From an uncultured Veillonella sp. (GTDB lineage: Bacteria; Bacillota; Negativicutes; Veillonellales; Veillonellaceae), in the NCBI RefSeq assembly GCF_937981445.1, contig NZ_CALJON010000031.1, positions 1-64,000 of the forward strand: a stretch of DNA of 64,000 nucleotides, read 5' to 3'. Of the stretch, positions 52,685-62,148 are shown one piece after another. Numbering within the stretch: position 1 is the first letter of the stretch; every line of letters starts with the position of its first letter. A program made the position numbers and the translations under genes. The notes beneath the pieces were generated by a model. That model was not told the DNA's origin. It searched no databases and worked only from the letters and a program-made list of their open reading frames with translations.

Positions 52685-53695
52685 ATGAAGTGGAAGAAAA
52701 CAATTAATGCCTTAATAATGACGACCTTGGGGTCGATTATTTTTGCCATAGGCATTGATGCGTTTATTGTGCCTCATAAACTCGTAAGTGGTAGCCTTAG
52801 TGGTGTTGCCTTAATGCTCTATTATTTAACAGGGATTCAAGTAGGTACTTTAAATTTGATTTTGAATATTCCAATTTTATATGCCGCTTACCGCTGGTTG
52901 GGGCGTTGGCATGTGGGGATTACAATTTTTGGAACCCTAGTCATTTCTTTTTGTATTAATGCTTTGGCCTTCATGGAGACCTATAATTTAACGACAGACC
53001 CTATTATTGGATCTTTGTTAGGTGGTATTTTTTGTGGCCTTGGTTTAGGCATTGTATATCGTGCTGGTGGTAATACTGGCGGGCTTGATCCGATTGCCTT
53101 AATTATTAGAAAATACTATGGACTTCAAATGGGGAGCATAATTTTTGGCATTAATGTACTCATTTTATTCGCTGCGGCTATCGTAGTGAGTGTGGAATCA
53201 GCGGCGGTAACCCTTATTAGTATATATGCCATGGGCATGGTAACTAATAAAGTAGTAGTAGGTTTTAGTCAGCGCAAAGCAGCGTTTATAATCTCTTGTA
53301 AGCCCAATGAAATATGCGAACTCATTATTCATAATATGGGCCGAGGCGCTACTATTTTGCATGGTGAAGGGGCGTATACACACCAATCACGGCAGATTGT
53401 CATGGTCGTGGTGGGGCTTATGCAGATTGCCAAATTAAAAGATTATGTAGAAAAAGAAGATCCCAATGCCTTTATGATTATTACTGATGCCGCAGAGGTG
53501 ATTGGACAGGGCTTTACCATGCCTGTAACACCTAATGTAAGGCCTGAAGTGGTGCAGAGCATTATGGCTAAAGCAGATGCTGCTGAGGTAGATCGAAGCA
53601 AGGGCACAGTGGTGAGCGATACAGCTGCTCATGATACAGTGGTTAATGTTAAAGTGATTGATACTAAAAAAGATAGACATAAGGGGAGGGATTAG
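52685..53695 (+). CDS. YitT family membrane protein (first paralogue)
   Basis: A 336-residue protein with five or six helices in the N-terminal two thirds and a C-terminal DUF2179 domain. Family features are GIDAFIVPHKLVSGSLSGVAL, GLGIVYRAGGNTGGLDPIALI and the C-terminal GRGATILHGEGAYT. The molecular function of the family is not settled. The last 45 residues are a polar tail rich in Val, Asp and Thr. ATG has AGGAGG 7 nt upstream. A close paralogue follows in the same direction. Confidence 0.87.
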   Translation: MKWKKTINALIMTTLGSIIFAIGIDAFIVPHKLVSGSLSGVALMLYYLTGIQVGTLNLILNIPILYAAYRWLGRWHVGITIFGTLVISFCINALAFMETYNLTTDPIIGSLLGGIFCGLGLGIVYRAGGNTGGLDPIALIIRKYYGLQMGSIIFGINVLILFAAAIVVSVESAAVTLISIYAMGMVTNKVVVGFSQRKAAFIISCKPNEICELIIHNMGRGATILHGEGAYTHQSRQIVMVVVGLMQIAKLKDYVEKEDPNAFMIITDAAEVIGQGFTMPVTPNVRPEVVQSIMAKADAAEVDRSKGTVVSDTAAHDTVVNVKVIDTKKDRHKGRD

Positions 53696-53795
53696 GAAGC
53701 ATCAAGTGTTAGCGTAGTACGTAGTTAGTTGCTGGAGCTGAGGAGAGAGCCGAACAACTTGAGTTGCTGTATGAGAGCCAATTAAAGGAGGCCCT

Positions 53796-54917
53796 ATGAC
53801 TTTACGGTGGACTGCAGAAGAATGGAAACGTACGATAATTTCGTTGATTAAAGTAACATTGGGAACAATTTTGTTCTCCATAGGCATTGATGCTTTTTTA
53901 GTGCCTCATAAACTAGTTAGTGGCGGTATTAGTGGTGTAGCATTAATTCAATACTATATAACGGGAATTCCTATCGGGGTTATGAACTTAATCTTGAACA
54001 TTCCAATTGTATATGCTGCGTACCGCTGGTTAGGTCGCTGGCATGTGTTTATGACCTTATTTGGAACCGTTGTGTCGTCCTATTTTATAGACCAATTACA
54101 CTTTTTATCTCTATATCATTTGACGAGTGACCCTGTAGTAGGCTCCATTTTAGGTGGTATTTTTAGTGGTATTGGACTTGGTGTAGTGTATCGTGCCGGT
54201 GGTAATACTGGTGGGTTAGATCCTATTGCTCTGATTATCCGCAAGTATTATGGCATGCAAATTGGCAGCGTACTATTAGCCATTAATATGATGATTTTAG
54301 TCGTTGCTGCCTTTGTTATTAGTATGGATTCGGCTGCTATTACATTGATTAGTAGCTACATTTCCGCATTTTTAACTAATAAAGTAATTGTAGGCTTTTC
54401 GCAGCGCAAAGCTATCTTTATTGTATCGCGCAAGTCTGATACAATTTGTAATGTTATTTTGCATAAAATTGGTCGTGGTGCTACTATTTTAAATGGTGAA
54501 GGTGCCTATACGCATCAGCATAAGCAGGTGATTTTGGTTGTTGTTGGGCTTATGCAAGTGAGCAAATTAAAAGAAGCCATTCAAAGAGAAGATCCCACAG
54601 CCTTTTTGATGATCACTGATGTTGCTGAAGTGATAGGTCAAGGGTTTACATTTAAGAGTGAAAAGAAATTGTCTGAGCAAGCTCAAGAAGCTTGTAGGCA
54701 AGCTGATTTAGCAAGTAGAAGTCTCTCTGAAGGAAGGGGCGAGGCTGCTTGTAAAGGAAGCGTTGCAGCTGCTAGTAAAATAAGCGTTGAAGCGGTAGGT
54801 AAAGGATTGATAAAACCAGCATCTAATTTGGAAGCTACTGTGTATGCAATGAGTCCAAGCCGCACAGCGCGAATCAGACGAAGACGATTACATGAGGCCA
54901 ATCAGAATAGAGTGTAA
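53796..54917 (+). CDS. YitT family membrane protein (second paralogue)
   Basis: A 373-residue paralogue of the preceding gene, with the same blocks (GIDAFLVPHKLVSGGISGVAL, GLGVVYRAGGNTGGLDPIALI, GRGATILNGEGAYT). After the DUF2179 domain it carries about 80 extra residues, rich in Ala, Ser and Lys and ending in a basic patch (SRTARIRRRRL), with no likeness to the first paralogue. The stop codon lies inside the first unit of a 25-bp tandem repeat. ATG has AAAGGAGG 5 nt upstream. The two genes are 100 bp apart and look like a tandem duplication. Confidence 0.87.
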   Translation: MTLRWTAEEWKRTIISLIKVTLGTILFSIGIDAFLVPHKLVSGGISGVALIQYYITGIPIGVMNLILNIPIVYAAYRWLGRWHVFMTLFGTVVSSYFIDQLHFLSLYHLTSDPVVGSILGGIFSGIGLGVVYRAGGNTGGLDPIALIIRKYYGMQIGSVLLAINMMILVVAAFVISMDSAAITLISSYISAFLTNKVIVGFSQRKAIFIVSRKSDTICNVILHKIGRGATILNGEGAYTHQHKQVILVVVGLMQVSKLKEAIQREDPTAFLMITDVAEVIGQGFTFKSEKKLSEQAQEACRQADLASRSLSEGRGEAACKGSVAAASKISVEAVGKGLIKPASNLEATVYAMSPSRTARIRRRRLHEANQNRV

Positions 54918-54997
54918 GCATATTGTTTAAGATAGAGTATAAACGTATTGTTTAAGATAGCGTATAAGCGTATTGTGTAAGATGGAGTGTAAGCATT
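54904..54997. repeat. 25-bp tandem repeat, about four copies, overlapping a stop codon
   Basis: The units 54904-54929, 54930-54954, 54955-54979 and a partial 54980-54997 follow the pattern agatagagtataagcgtatt plus gttta. The first unit includes the last codons and TAA of the second yitT gene. The rest lies in the 220-bp gap before pgm. Confidence 0.85.
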
Positions 54998-55137
54998 GAA
55001 ACTAGTATGGGCGTAAGGATAGAGGGGAAGGAAAAAGCTCAAGAATAAATAGTATGGTATAGAGTAATACGATGGATTATGAATATGAGGAAGAAGCTAG
55101 ATCGCAAGCATAGCGCTGAGAATGAGGAGGATTGTTG

Positions 55138-56895
55138 ATGATTAGTGAGTTAGCGGGTAAGAAAGTAAGACCAGAGGACTGCATTCGAGTGGCCACAATA
55201 ACGGAAGCCTATTATAATTTAGTGCCACGTCATGAGGAGAAAGGTGAACGCATTTCCTTTGGTACTTCGGGACATAGAGGCAAATCTTTGGAGCGGAGTT
55301 TTAATGAACTTCATGTGGCCGCGATTACGCAAGCTATTTGTGATGGACGGAATGCGTTCGGCGCTACAGGTGTTTGCTTTGTGGGACATGATACGCATGC
55401 CCTTTCTACGCCGGCGTTGGAAACAGTATTAGAAGTGCTAGCTGGTAATGGTGTAGTGGCAGCCGTTGATGAAGGCGGCGATTTTGTGCCTACACCAAGT
55501 GTGTCGCGAGCGATTATCCGTTATAATCAAATTATTAATGAAACCTTAAAGCAAGCGGTTGCTCAGAAGAAAGTATTTACAAGTGGCTCTTGTGGCGGAG
55601 CTGAAGAAATTGAACAGGAAATTAAGGGTGTGGAGCAGCGCGGAAAAGGGCATAATCAACATGTTGCTACTAAGGGATACGCTGATGGTATCGTGATTAC
55701 GCCTTCTCATAATCCGCCAGACCAAGGTGGTATAAAGTATAATCCTATCAATGGTGGCCCTGCTGATACGAATGTAACGAAGTGGATTGAAGCTCGAGCT
55801 AATGAATATATTGCTAAGCAAGGTGAAGGGATTAAGCGAATCGCAAAATCTCAGATTGACCCTCATTTACGCTGGGCTTATGACTTTAAAGGCCAGTATG
55901 TGAAGGAGTTAGAAGGGGTTATTAATTTTGAAGCTATAAAAAAGGCTAATCTTAAAGTGCTTGTTAATGCGTTAGGCGGTAGCGGTGCTAATTATTGGAA
56001 AGCTATTAGTGAACGCTATGATTTAGGCTTAACTATTATTAATAGTGAATACGACCCTACTTTTAGTTTTATGACTTATGACCATGATGGGGCTATTCGC
56101 ATGGACTGCTCATCGGCTTATGCTATGGCCGATGTTATTGCGCAAATTGGCTCCTATGATGTAGCGGTAGGTAATGATCCAGATTATGACCGCTATGGTA
56201 TAGTGACAGCGGAAGGCTTGATTCCACCAAATCATTTCCTAACTGTAGCAGGGGCGTACTTGTTTAAAACAAGACCTTGGGCTGGCAAGGGATTTGGCAA
56301 AACAGCAGTAGTGACTAATTTAGTTGATCGATATTGTAAGGATCAAGGGATTCCCGTTTATGAAGTGCCTGTAGGGTTTAAATATTTCTCATCCTTATTA
56401 TTTGATGAAACCATTGGTATTGGTGGCGAAGAAAGTGCAGGCGCCTCTTTCTTGATGAAGGACGGCCATGTGTGGACTACGGATAAGGATGGCATGGTGA
56501 TGGCTTTGTTGGCGTTAGAAATTTTTGCCACCACTGGGAAGAGTCCTGTGGCTCATTATGAGGAGCTAGTTAAAACATATGGCGCCCCTGTGTTCAAACG
56601 CTTTGATGCGGCTTGTTCAAAGGAAAGTAAGGAAAAATTAAGTGCTTTACAAGCTTCTGATGTAAAAGCGACCATGCTTTCTGGTGAACCTATTGAGTCG
56701 ATTCGTACTACTTCGCTGTACAAAGACTATGCTATCGGTGGAGTTCGCATTGGTACGGAATCAGGATTTTTAGTGGCTAGACCATCAGGTACAGAGGATT
56801 TATATAAAATTTATGCAGAAAGCTTCAAAGGGGAAACCGCTGTAGATGAACTGCTCGTAGAGGGGCAAAAGATAGTGGATGAAGCGATTGGATAG
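55138..56895 (+). CDS. pgm: Phosphoglucomutase, alpha-D-glucose type
   Basis: A 585-residue enzyme interconverting glucose 1-phosphate and glucose 6-phosphate, of the E. coli Pgm type. FGTSGHRGKSL at the N-terminus, the phosphoserine loop TPSHNPPDQGGIKYNP, the metal-binding GNDPDYDRYGIV and the C-terminal RPSGTEDLYKIY are all seen. It is about 40 residues longer than E. coli Pgm because of an insert near KQAVAQKKVFTSGSCGGAEE before the serine loop. ATG 55138 follows GAGGAGG by 7 nt. It supplies glucose 1-phosphate for nucleotide sugars and surface glycans. Confidence 0.95.
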   Translation: MISELAGKKVRPEDCIRVATITEAYYNLVPRHEEKGERISFGTSGHRGKSLERSFNELHVAAITQAICDGRNAFGATGVCFVGHDTHALSTPALETVLEVLAGNGVVAAVDEGGDFVPTPSVSRAIIRYNQIINETLKQAVAQKKVFTSGSCGGAEEIEQEIKGVEQRGKGHNQHVATKGYADGIVITPSHNPPDQGGIKYNPINGGPADTNVTKWIEARANEYIAKQGEGIKRIAKSQIDPHLRWAYDFKGQYVKELEGVINFEAIKKANLKVLVNALGGSGANYWKAISERYDLGLTIINSEYDPTFSFMTYDHDGAIRMDCSSAYAMADVIAQIGSYDVAVGNDPDYDRYGIVTAEGLIPPNHFLTVAGAYLFKTRPWAGKGFGKTAVVTNLVDRYCKDQGIPVYEVPVGFKYFSSLLFDETIGIGGEESAGASFLMKDGHVWTTDKDGMVMALLALEIFATTGKSPVAHYEELVKTYGAPVFKRFDAACSKESKEKLSALQASDVKATMLSGEPIESIRTTSLYKDYAIGGVRIGTESGFLVARPSGTEDLYKIYAESFKGETAVDELLVEGQKIVDEAIG

Positions 56896-56976
56896 TGTAG
56901 TAGGATGGGTAGTTAAAAGAGGATAACTATCTTAGGCGACGCGTAAAAACGCTATACAGTAAGGCCTTAAAAATGC

Positions 56977-57110
56977 TATAATATTTTATTATTTAAGAAC
57001 CTTTAAATTCTGTGGTTATAAATGAAGGACCACTGTTTTGAGAGGTAGCCATGCCAGATGACTTAGCTGGTGCAAACCTGTGGAGTTATTGCTAGGTATA
57101 GAGAGAAAAG
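56977..57110 (+). promoter_or_regulatory. Promoter and structured leader of the ACT-UPF0210 pair
   Basis: A TATAAT at 56977-56982 lies in aaaaatgctataat, the same 14-mer found upstream of the ATP synthase operon. The leader of about 130 nt can fold into gtggt-N12-accac (about 57012-57033) and a second hairpin around ccag-atgactta-gctgg. No known riboswitch class was recognised. Confidence 0.4.
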
Positions 57111-57119
57111 GTGAAGTAT

Positions 57120-57389
57120 ATGAAAATTGTAGTAACTGTAGTAGGGGTAGACCGCGTAGGGATTATTGCAGGCGTTGCCGCGGTACTAGCTAAAAATGAG
57201 GTAAATATTGTATCTATTAATCAGACGATTTTAGATGGCATGTTTAATATGATTATGATGTGTGAAACAGATGATAAAAATTCGTTAGCTACAGTACAAC
57301 AGGAGTTAGCTAACGAAGGCAAAGCCTTAGGCGTGCAAATTCAAGCGCAACATGCGGACATTTTTGTTAGCATGCATCGCGTAGGGTAG
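57120..57389 (+). CDS. ACT-domain protein (UPF0237 family)
   Basis: An 89-residue stand-alone ACT domain: KIVVTVVGVDRVGIIAGVA, then VNIVSINQTIL and a C-terminal helix. ACT domains bind amino acids or other small ligands and often regulate a partner enzyme. It stands 8 bp before the UPF0210 gene, and this pair is conserved in many Firmicutes, so the two proteins may act together. The ATG at 57120 has AAAAGGTG 6 nt upstream. Ligand unknown. Confidence 0.88.
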   Translation: MKIVVTVVGVDRVGIIAGVAAVLAKNEVNIVSINQTILDGMFNMIMMCETDDKNSLATVQQELANEGKALGVQIQAQHADIFVSMHRVG

Positions 57390-57397
57390 GTGGTCAT

Positions 57398-58756
57398 ATG
57401 TTAAGCATTGATAATATTTTAGAAACGAATCGCATGATTCACGATAATAAGCTAGATGTGCGAACTATTACGATGGGCATTAGCTTACTCGGCTGTACAG
57501 CAGCGGATGGCAAAACTTTGTGCAATCGTATTTATGATCACATCACCAAAGAAGCAGAACATTTAGTAGCTACAGGGGAAGCTATTGAACGGGAACTTGG
57601 CGTGCCCATTATTCATAAGCGCGTAGCTGTTACACCGATTTCTTTGGTGGCAGCTGGTAGCGATTTGAAAAACTATGTGTCTGTCGCAAAAGCTTTGGAT
57701 AGAGCGGCTAAAACCGTAGGCGTAAATTTCATTGGTGGCTTTTCAGCCTTGGTGAGCAAAGGCTATACAGAAGGGGATCGTCGTCTCATTGCGTCGATTC
57801 CAGAAGCCTTAGCTACTACGGATATTGTATGTAGTTCCGTTGGCGTAGGCTCAACTAAAGCAGGCATCAATATGGATGCAGTGGCCCAAATGGGTGAAGT
57901 TGTTAAGGAAACAGCTAAACTTACGGCTCATCAAGATGCGTTAGGTTGTGCTAAACTCGTTATTTTCTGTAATCCAGTAGAAGATAATCCGTTTATGGCG
58001 GGAGCCTTCCATGGTGTTACTGAAGGGGACACGACCATTAGTGTTGGTGTCAGCGGCCCTGGGGTGGTAAAACATGCCTTAGAAGCTGTGCGTGGTAAGT
58101 CTTTTGATGAAGTGGCTGAAACAATTAAGCGGACCGCTTTTAAGATTACTCGTGTGGGTCAATTAGTGGCGCAAGAGGCATCGCGTCGATTAGATAAAAA
58201 ATTTGGCATTATAGATTTATCCTTGGCTCCTACGCCGGCAGTGGGTGACTCCGTAGCACATGTATTAGAAGAGATGGGGATTACATCTTGTGGGGCCCAT
58301 GGTACGACGGCGGCATTAGCCTTGTTAAATGATGCCGTTAAGAAGGGTGGCCTTATGGCATCCTCTCATGTAGGTGGCTTAAGTGGTGCGTTCATTCCTG
58401 TTAGTGAAGACCGCGGCATGATTGATGCGGTGGCAGTGGGCAGCTTAAGTTTAGATAAATTAGAAGCTATGACTTGTGTTTGCTCCGTAGGCCTTGATAT
58501 GATTGCTGTGCCAGGAGATACATCAGCAGCGACAATTTCAGCAATTATAGCTGATGAAGCAGCTATTGGGATGATTAATAATAAAACTACTGCCGTGCGG
58601 CTAATTCCAGTACCTGGTAAAACTGTAGGTGAAATGGTTGAATTCGGTGGTTTGTTGGGATATTGCCCAATTATTGAAGTAAGTCCATTTAGTGCTGATG
58701 AGTTTATAAAAAGAGGCGGTCGAATTCCGGCGCCTATACGCAGTCTAACAAACTAA
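57398..58756 (+). CDS. UPF0210 / PFL-family protein
   Basis: A 452-residue cytoplasmic protein of the DUF711 (UPF0210) family, whose fold is related to glycyl-radical enzymes such as pyruvate formate-lyase. It carries no C-terminal glycyl-radical motif that I can see. Family features include the N-terminal DVRTITMGISLLGC, the GGFSALVSKG block and the C-terminal PVPGKTVGEMVEFGGLLG. Its reaction is not known. It lies 8 bp after the ACT protein gene and 24 bp before the WecA-type gene. Confidence 0.88.
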   Translation: MLSIDNILETNRMIHDNKLDVRTITMGISLLGCTAADGKTLCNRIYDHITKEAEHLVATGEAIERELGVPIIHKRVAVTPISLVAAGSDLKNYVSVAKALDRAAKTVGVNFIGGFSALVSKGYTEGDRRLIASIPEALATTDIVCSSVGVGSTKAGINMDAVAQMGEVVKETAKLTAHQDALGCAKLVIFCNPVEDNPFMAGAFHGVTEGDTTISVGVSGPGVVKHALEAVRGKSFDEVAETIKRTAFKITRVGQLVAQEASRRLDKKFGIIDLSLAPTPAVGDSVAHVLEEMGITSCGAHGTTAALALLNDAVKKGGLMASSHVGGLSGAFIPVSEDRGMIDAVAVGSLSLDKLEAMTCVCSVGLDMIAVPGDTSAATISAIIADEAAIGMINNKTTAVRLIPVPGKTVGEMVEFGGLLGYCPIIEVSPFSADEFIKRGGRIPAPIRSLTN

Positions 58757-58780
58757 GAGCTAGCACGAGGAGGTGCGAGA

Positions 58781-59836
58781 ATGACGGTGTACGTGTGGGC
58801 ATTTGTAATAGCATTTGTTATTACCTTTGCGATTACACCGCTAATTAAACGGTTGGCGATACGAATTGGGGCAGTTGATAAGCCTGATGCTCGTAAAGTG
58901 CATCATGGCATGATGCCCCGTTTAGGAGGATTGGCTATTTTTATTGGCTATATTCTTTCTGTTTTATATACAGTGCAAGATATTAGAGCTATTTTAGGTC
59001 TCATTATAGGGTCCATAGTCTTAGTTGGCGTCGGTATTTGGGATGACGTCAAGCAAATTGGTCCTAGAACTAAATTATGTGGCCAAATTTTAGCGGCAGC
59101 TATTATTGTGCTGTTTGGGAATCAAGTAGAGTTTATTACTAATCCATGGGGACATTTATTGTATTTGGGCTATCTAGGGATACCCTTAACAATTTTTTGG
59201 ATTGTAGGATTTACTAATATTGTTAATTTAATTGATGGCCTTGATGGTTTAGCAGCAGGGATTTCTTTTATTTCTTGCATCGCTATTTTTACTGTGTTAT
59301 GGCAAATGGGACAGGTTGATTTAGCTTGTATTGCTTTGGCGTTAGCTGGGGCGGCAGGGGGATTCTTAAAATACAATTTTAATCCTGCTAAGATTTTTAT
59401 GGGTGATACAGGCAGTATGTTGTTAGGATATACGATGGCCACCATATCTGTTATGGGAGCTGTAAAAACAGCGGCGACTATTTCCTTAGTAGTACCTATC
59501 ATTGTGCTAGGCTTACCTATTTTAGACACGACTTTTGCTATTATTCGTCGAAAAATTAATGGACGACCTGTGTTTAAGCCAGACAAAGGACATGTACACC
59601 ATCGATTATTAGCCCTAGGCTTAAGTCAAAAACAAGCGGTACTTTTAATGTATGCAGTAACTGCTGCATTAGGATATGTAGCGATTTTATTGGCTAAGGT
59701 CAATTGGTTAGTAGGGGTCGCACTTGTACTTGCGATTCTCTGCGTTTGTGTATTTATTGCTACTAAATTAGGTATGATTGCTAAAGACGAAGTAATCAAC
59801 AAAGAGAAGGCAGCCGCTTCCCATAGACAGAACTAA
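58781..59836 (+). CDS. UDP-GlcNAc:undecaprenyl-phosphate GlcNAc-1-phosphate transferase (WecA/TagO type)
   Basis: A 351-residue, eleven-helix inner-membrane enzyme that starts a surface glycan by moving GlcNAc-1-P to undecaprenyl phosphate. RKVHHGMMPRLGG, the magnesium-site DD in GIWDDVKQIG, NLIDGLDGLAAG, FMGDTGSM and GHVHHRLLALGLS are all diagnostic of the WecA/TagO group rather than MraY. ATG has GAGGAGG 7 nt upstream. The next gene makes UDP-ManNAc from UDP-GlcNAc, so both feed one glycan pathway, probably LPS O-chain, enterobacterial-common-antigen-like or teichoic-type polymer. Confidence 0.93.
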   Translation: MTVYVWAFVIAFVITFAITPLIKRLAIRIGAVDKPDARKVHHGMMPRLGGLAIFIGYILSVLYTVQDIRAILGLIIGSIVLVGVGIWDDVKQIGPRTKLCGQILAAAIIVLFGNQVEFITNPWGHLLYLGYLGIPLTIFWIVGFTNIVNLIDGLDGLAAGISFISCIAIFTVLWQMGQVDLACIALALAGAAGGFLKYNFNPAKIFMGDTGSMLLGYTMATISVMGAVKTAATISLVVPIIVLGLPILDTTFAIIRRKINGRPVFKPDKGHVHHRLLALGLSQKQAVLLMYAVTAALGYVAILLAKVNWLVGVALVLAILCVCVFIATKLGMIAKDEVINKEKAAASHRQN

Positions 59837-59856
59837 AGTGTGCTCAGGAGGAATTT

Positions 59857-61002
59857 ATGTTAAAGGTAATGACGATTTTCGGAACTCGACCAGAAGCCAT
59901 CAAGATGGCGCCTGTTGTAAAGGCTCTAGAAGCAGCGCCTGATATGGAGGCTATCGTTACAGTAACAGCACAGCATCGTGAAATGCTCGATCAAGTGCTT
60001 AATTTATTTGGCATTACACCACAATATGATTTAAATATTATGTGCCAAGGCCAAACATTATATGATGTGACGAGTAAATCCTTATTAGGGCTTCGCGATG
60101 TATTAGCTGATGCTAAGCCTGATGTGGTGCTTGTTCACGGCGATACGACGACGACCTTTGCGGGAGCCTTAGCTGCCTTTTACCAAGAAATTCCTGTAGG
60201 CCATGTAGAAGCTGGTCTACGTACGGGCAATATTTATTCGCCATTCCCTGAAGAAATGAATCGTAAATTGACTGGTTCCTTGGCTTCGTATCACTTTGCG
60301 CCAACCTCAAGTGCAGAAAAAAATCTCATGAAAGAGAATGTAGGATCAGCTCATTTATATGTGACTGGCAATACAGTAATTGATGCATTGCAAACGACTG
60401 TAAAAAAAGAATATCATTTTGATGAAGAATTACTTAATAATTTAGATTATGAAGGGCGCCGCATTATTCTCGTAACCACACATAGACGAGAAAATTTAGG
60501 TGAGCCAATGCGCCATGTATACAGAGCCATTCGCCGACTTGTGGAAGATTTTGATGACATTGAAGTCGTATTCCCGGTACATAGAAATCCTAAGGTACGA
60601 CAAATTGTTGACGAAGAACTAGGAGCTGTAGAGCGCGTTCATTTAATCGATCCATTAGAATATGAACCATTTGCTAATTTAATGGCTCGTGCTTATTTAT
60701 TACTTACCGATTCTGGTGGAATTCAAGAAGAAGCGCCAGCCCTTGGCAAACCAGTTTTAGTACTTCGCAATACAACTGAACGACCTGAAGCAGTTACTGC
60801 GGGAACTGTGAAGCTAGTAGGGACTGATGAGGAAACTGTATATAGTACAGCACATCGCTTGTTGACTCATAAAGAGGCCTATGAAGCAATGGCGAACTCT
60901 GTTAATCCTTATGGAGATGGTATTGCCTCTCAACGAATTGTTGAGGCCTTGCGCTTTGAATTCTTAAATAGTGGTAAAAAGCCAAGTCGATTTGGTTATT
61001 AA
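59857..61002 (+). CDS. wecB: UDP-N-acetylglucosamine 2-epimerase (non-hydrolysing)
   Basis: A 381-residue enzyme interconverting UDP-GlcNAc and UDP-ManNAc. FGTRPEAIKMAPVV, GDTTTTFAGALAAF, HVEAGLRTGN, THRRENLGEPM and SGGIQEEAPALGKPVLVLR are family hallmarks and include the catalytic acidic and His residues. ATG has AGGAGG 5 nt upstream and lies 20 bp after the transferase gene. In Gram-positive bacteria the same enzyme is called MnaA. A terminator follows. Confidence 0.96.
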   Translation: MLKVMTIFGTRPEAIKMAPVVKALEAAPDMEAIVTVTAQHREMLDQVLNLFGITPQYDLNIMCQGQTLYDVTSKSLLGLRDVLADAKPDVVLVHGDTTTTFAGALAAFYQEIPVGHVEAGLRTGNIYSPFPEEMNRKLTGSLASYHFAPTSSAEKNLMKENVGSAHLYVTGNTVIDALQTTVKKEYHFDEELLNNLDYEGRRIILVTTHRRENLGEPMRHVYRAIRRLVEDFDDIEVVFPVHRNPKVRQIVDEELGAVERVHLIDPLEYEPFANLMARAYLLLTDSGGIQEEAPALGKPVLVLRNTTERPEAVTAGTVKLVGTDEETVYSTAHRLLTHKEAYEAMANSVNPYGDGIASQRIVEALRFEFLNSGKKPSRFGY

Positions 61003-61006
61003 AAGG

Positions 61007-61046
61007 AAAACCTCTGTAGCTCGTGATGAGACAACAGGGGTTTTTT
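61007..61046 (+). terminator. Terminator after wecB
   Basis: The arms aaaacctctgt and acaggggtttt pair around a loop, with a T-run after them. Confidence 0.85.
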
Positions 61047-61253
61047 CTTTTTCTCCACAAATAAAATAGTAGAATTTGAAGGTAATTGCACAATATATAG
61101 AAAATATTGAGACTTTAAGACTCTTTTGAGAGCTTAATGGTAGGAGATGACATATTTCTTTGGCATATACCATTATTCGAAAAAGTGATGAAAAATTATA
61201 CTCACCATGACTTTTTGGAATAATTCGGTATTTTTGTAAAGGACAAAAATCTA

Positions 61254-61282
61254 TTGTAAAGTGTAAAAAAATTTTGTATAAT
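61254..61282 (+). promoter_or_regulatory. Promoter upstream of the ATP synthase operon
   Basis: TTGTAA (61254-61259) and TATAAT (61277-61282) are 17 nt apart, with TG directly before the -10. A second TATAAT at 61411-61416, in the 14-mer aaaaatgctataat, may be a second start nearer the genes. The 523-bp gap after wecB otherwise holds no gene. Confidence 0.65.
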
Positions 61283-61525
61283 CACTTTGTAAGTCTCGAA
61301 AATATGCATAACGTTCAGTTTTTGACTGTCATTTGATAAATTGATGTAGACAAATCAAGGTAAAAGTATTCATACCATAGTTGCATTGGTGGTATAGGTG
61401 CCAAAAATGCTATAATTTAATGTGTATTAACAAGAAGCAGTAGTATACAATTTTAATATGTGAGAAGAACTGACTTTTTATACCTTGTGTTGTCTATTTA
61501 ATTCATCAAAGAGCAGGTGATCTTA

Positions 61526-61732
61526 ATGAAACCCATGGATCGGACGACTTTGAAGGCATTGAATGTAGCTCTTTCAGCAGGCTTTAGCTTGCTAACGTCT
61601 ATATTAATATGTCTGGCCATTGGTGTGGGCTTGGATCATGTCCTAGGCACAAAGCCGTGGTTCACTTTCTTGGGCGGAATTACAGGAGGTATAGGAGGTC
61701 TTTATTCTTTATACCTGCGTGTAGTGAAGTGA
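61526..61732 (+). CDS. atpZ: AtpZ/AtpI-family protein
   Basis: A 68-residue membrane protein with two helices (about 16-36 and 42-62), the second rich in glycine (GGITGGIGGLYSLY). It matches the small AtpZ-type proteins coded at the front of ATP synthase operons in Firmicutes, thought to help assembly or magnesium supply. ATG 61526 has AGGTGAT 4 nt upstream. Its stop overlaps the GTG start proposed for the next gene. Confidence 0.8.
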   Translation: MKPMDRTTLKALNVALSAGFSLLTSILICLAIGVGLDHVLGTKPWFTFLGGITGGIGGLYSLYLRVVK

Positions 61733-62148
61733 CTAAGGGGGTCATTATCATCTTACAATTTTTGACGTTTGTTAAGAGAATGACGGTGCATGTAATGTTA
61801 GCCGCCCTAGTAGTAACATTGTTGTTAGAGATTGTAGAATTAAGTGAGTGTATTATTGGCTGGGTTTGGGGATGCCTAACGAATATTATTTATATGTTAG
61901 TATTGGGTGTATGGGTATATAAATCAGCCAAAAAAAGTACAGAAGCCGCTGTTAGAGCTACTAAAAGTGGTGTATTTGTTCGTTTGATTATTGTAGCAAT
62001 TGCTACTTTATTAGCGGACTTATTATTTTTAGAATTTCATTATATTTCATATATTGCGGGGATTTTCGTATGGAGACCTTTCGCATTTTATGAACATATT
62101 CGTTCCCGTTTATTGGAAGAAAAAATGGGTATATCCAAAGTTCATTAA
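61729..62148 (+). CDS. ATP synthase subunit I (AtpI-like)
   Basis: A 139-residue membrane protein with four hydrophobic segments, standing between atpZ and atpB, where AtpI lies in many operons. I set the start at GTG 61729, giving a 4-bp GTGA overlap with atpZ and translation by coupling; a longer in-frame reading overlaps atpZ in another frame and is unlikely. The sequence itself is weakly conserved, so the name leans on position and membrane layout. It may aid assembly of the c ring. Confidence 0.65.
   Translation: MTKGVIIILQFLTFVKRMTVHVMLAALVVTLLLEIVELSECIIGWVWGCLTNIIYMLVLGVWVYKSAKKSTEAAVRATKSGVFVRLIIVAIATLLADLLFLEFHYISYIAGIFVWRPFAFYEHIRSRLLEEKMGISKVH

Noticed and set aside
61609..61731. 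N-terminal extension of the AtpI-like frame inside atpZ
   Set aside because: It overlaps atpZ in another frame, has Arg/Cys-rich composition unlike a membrane protein, and the GTGA overlap gives a better start.
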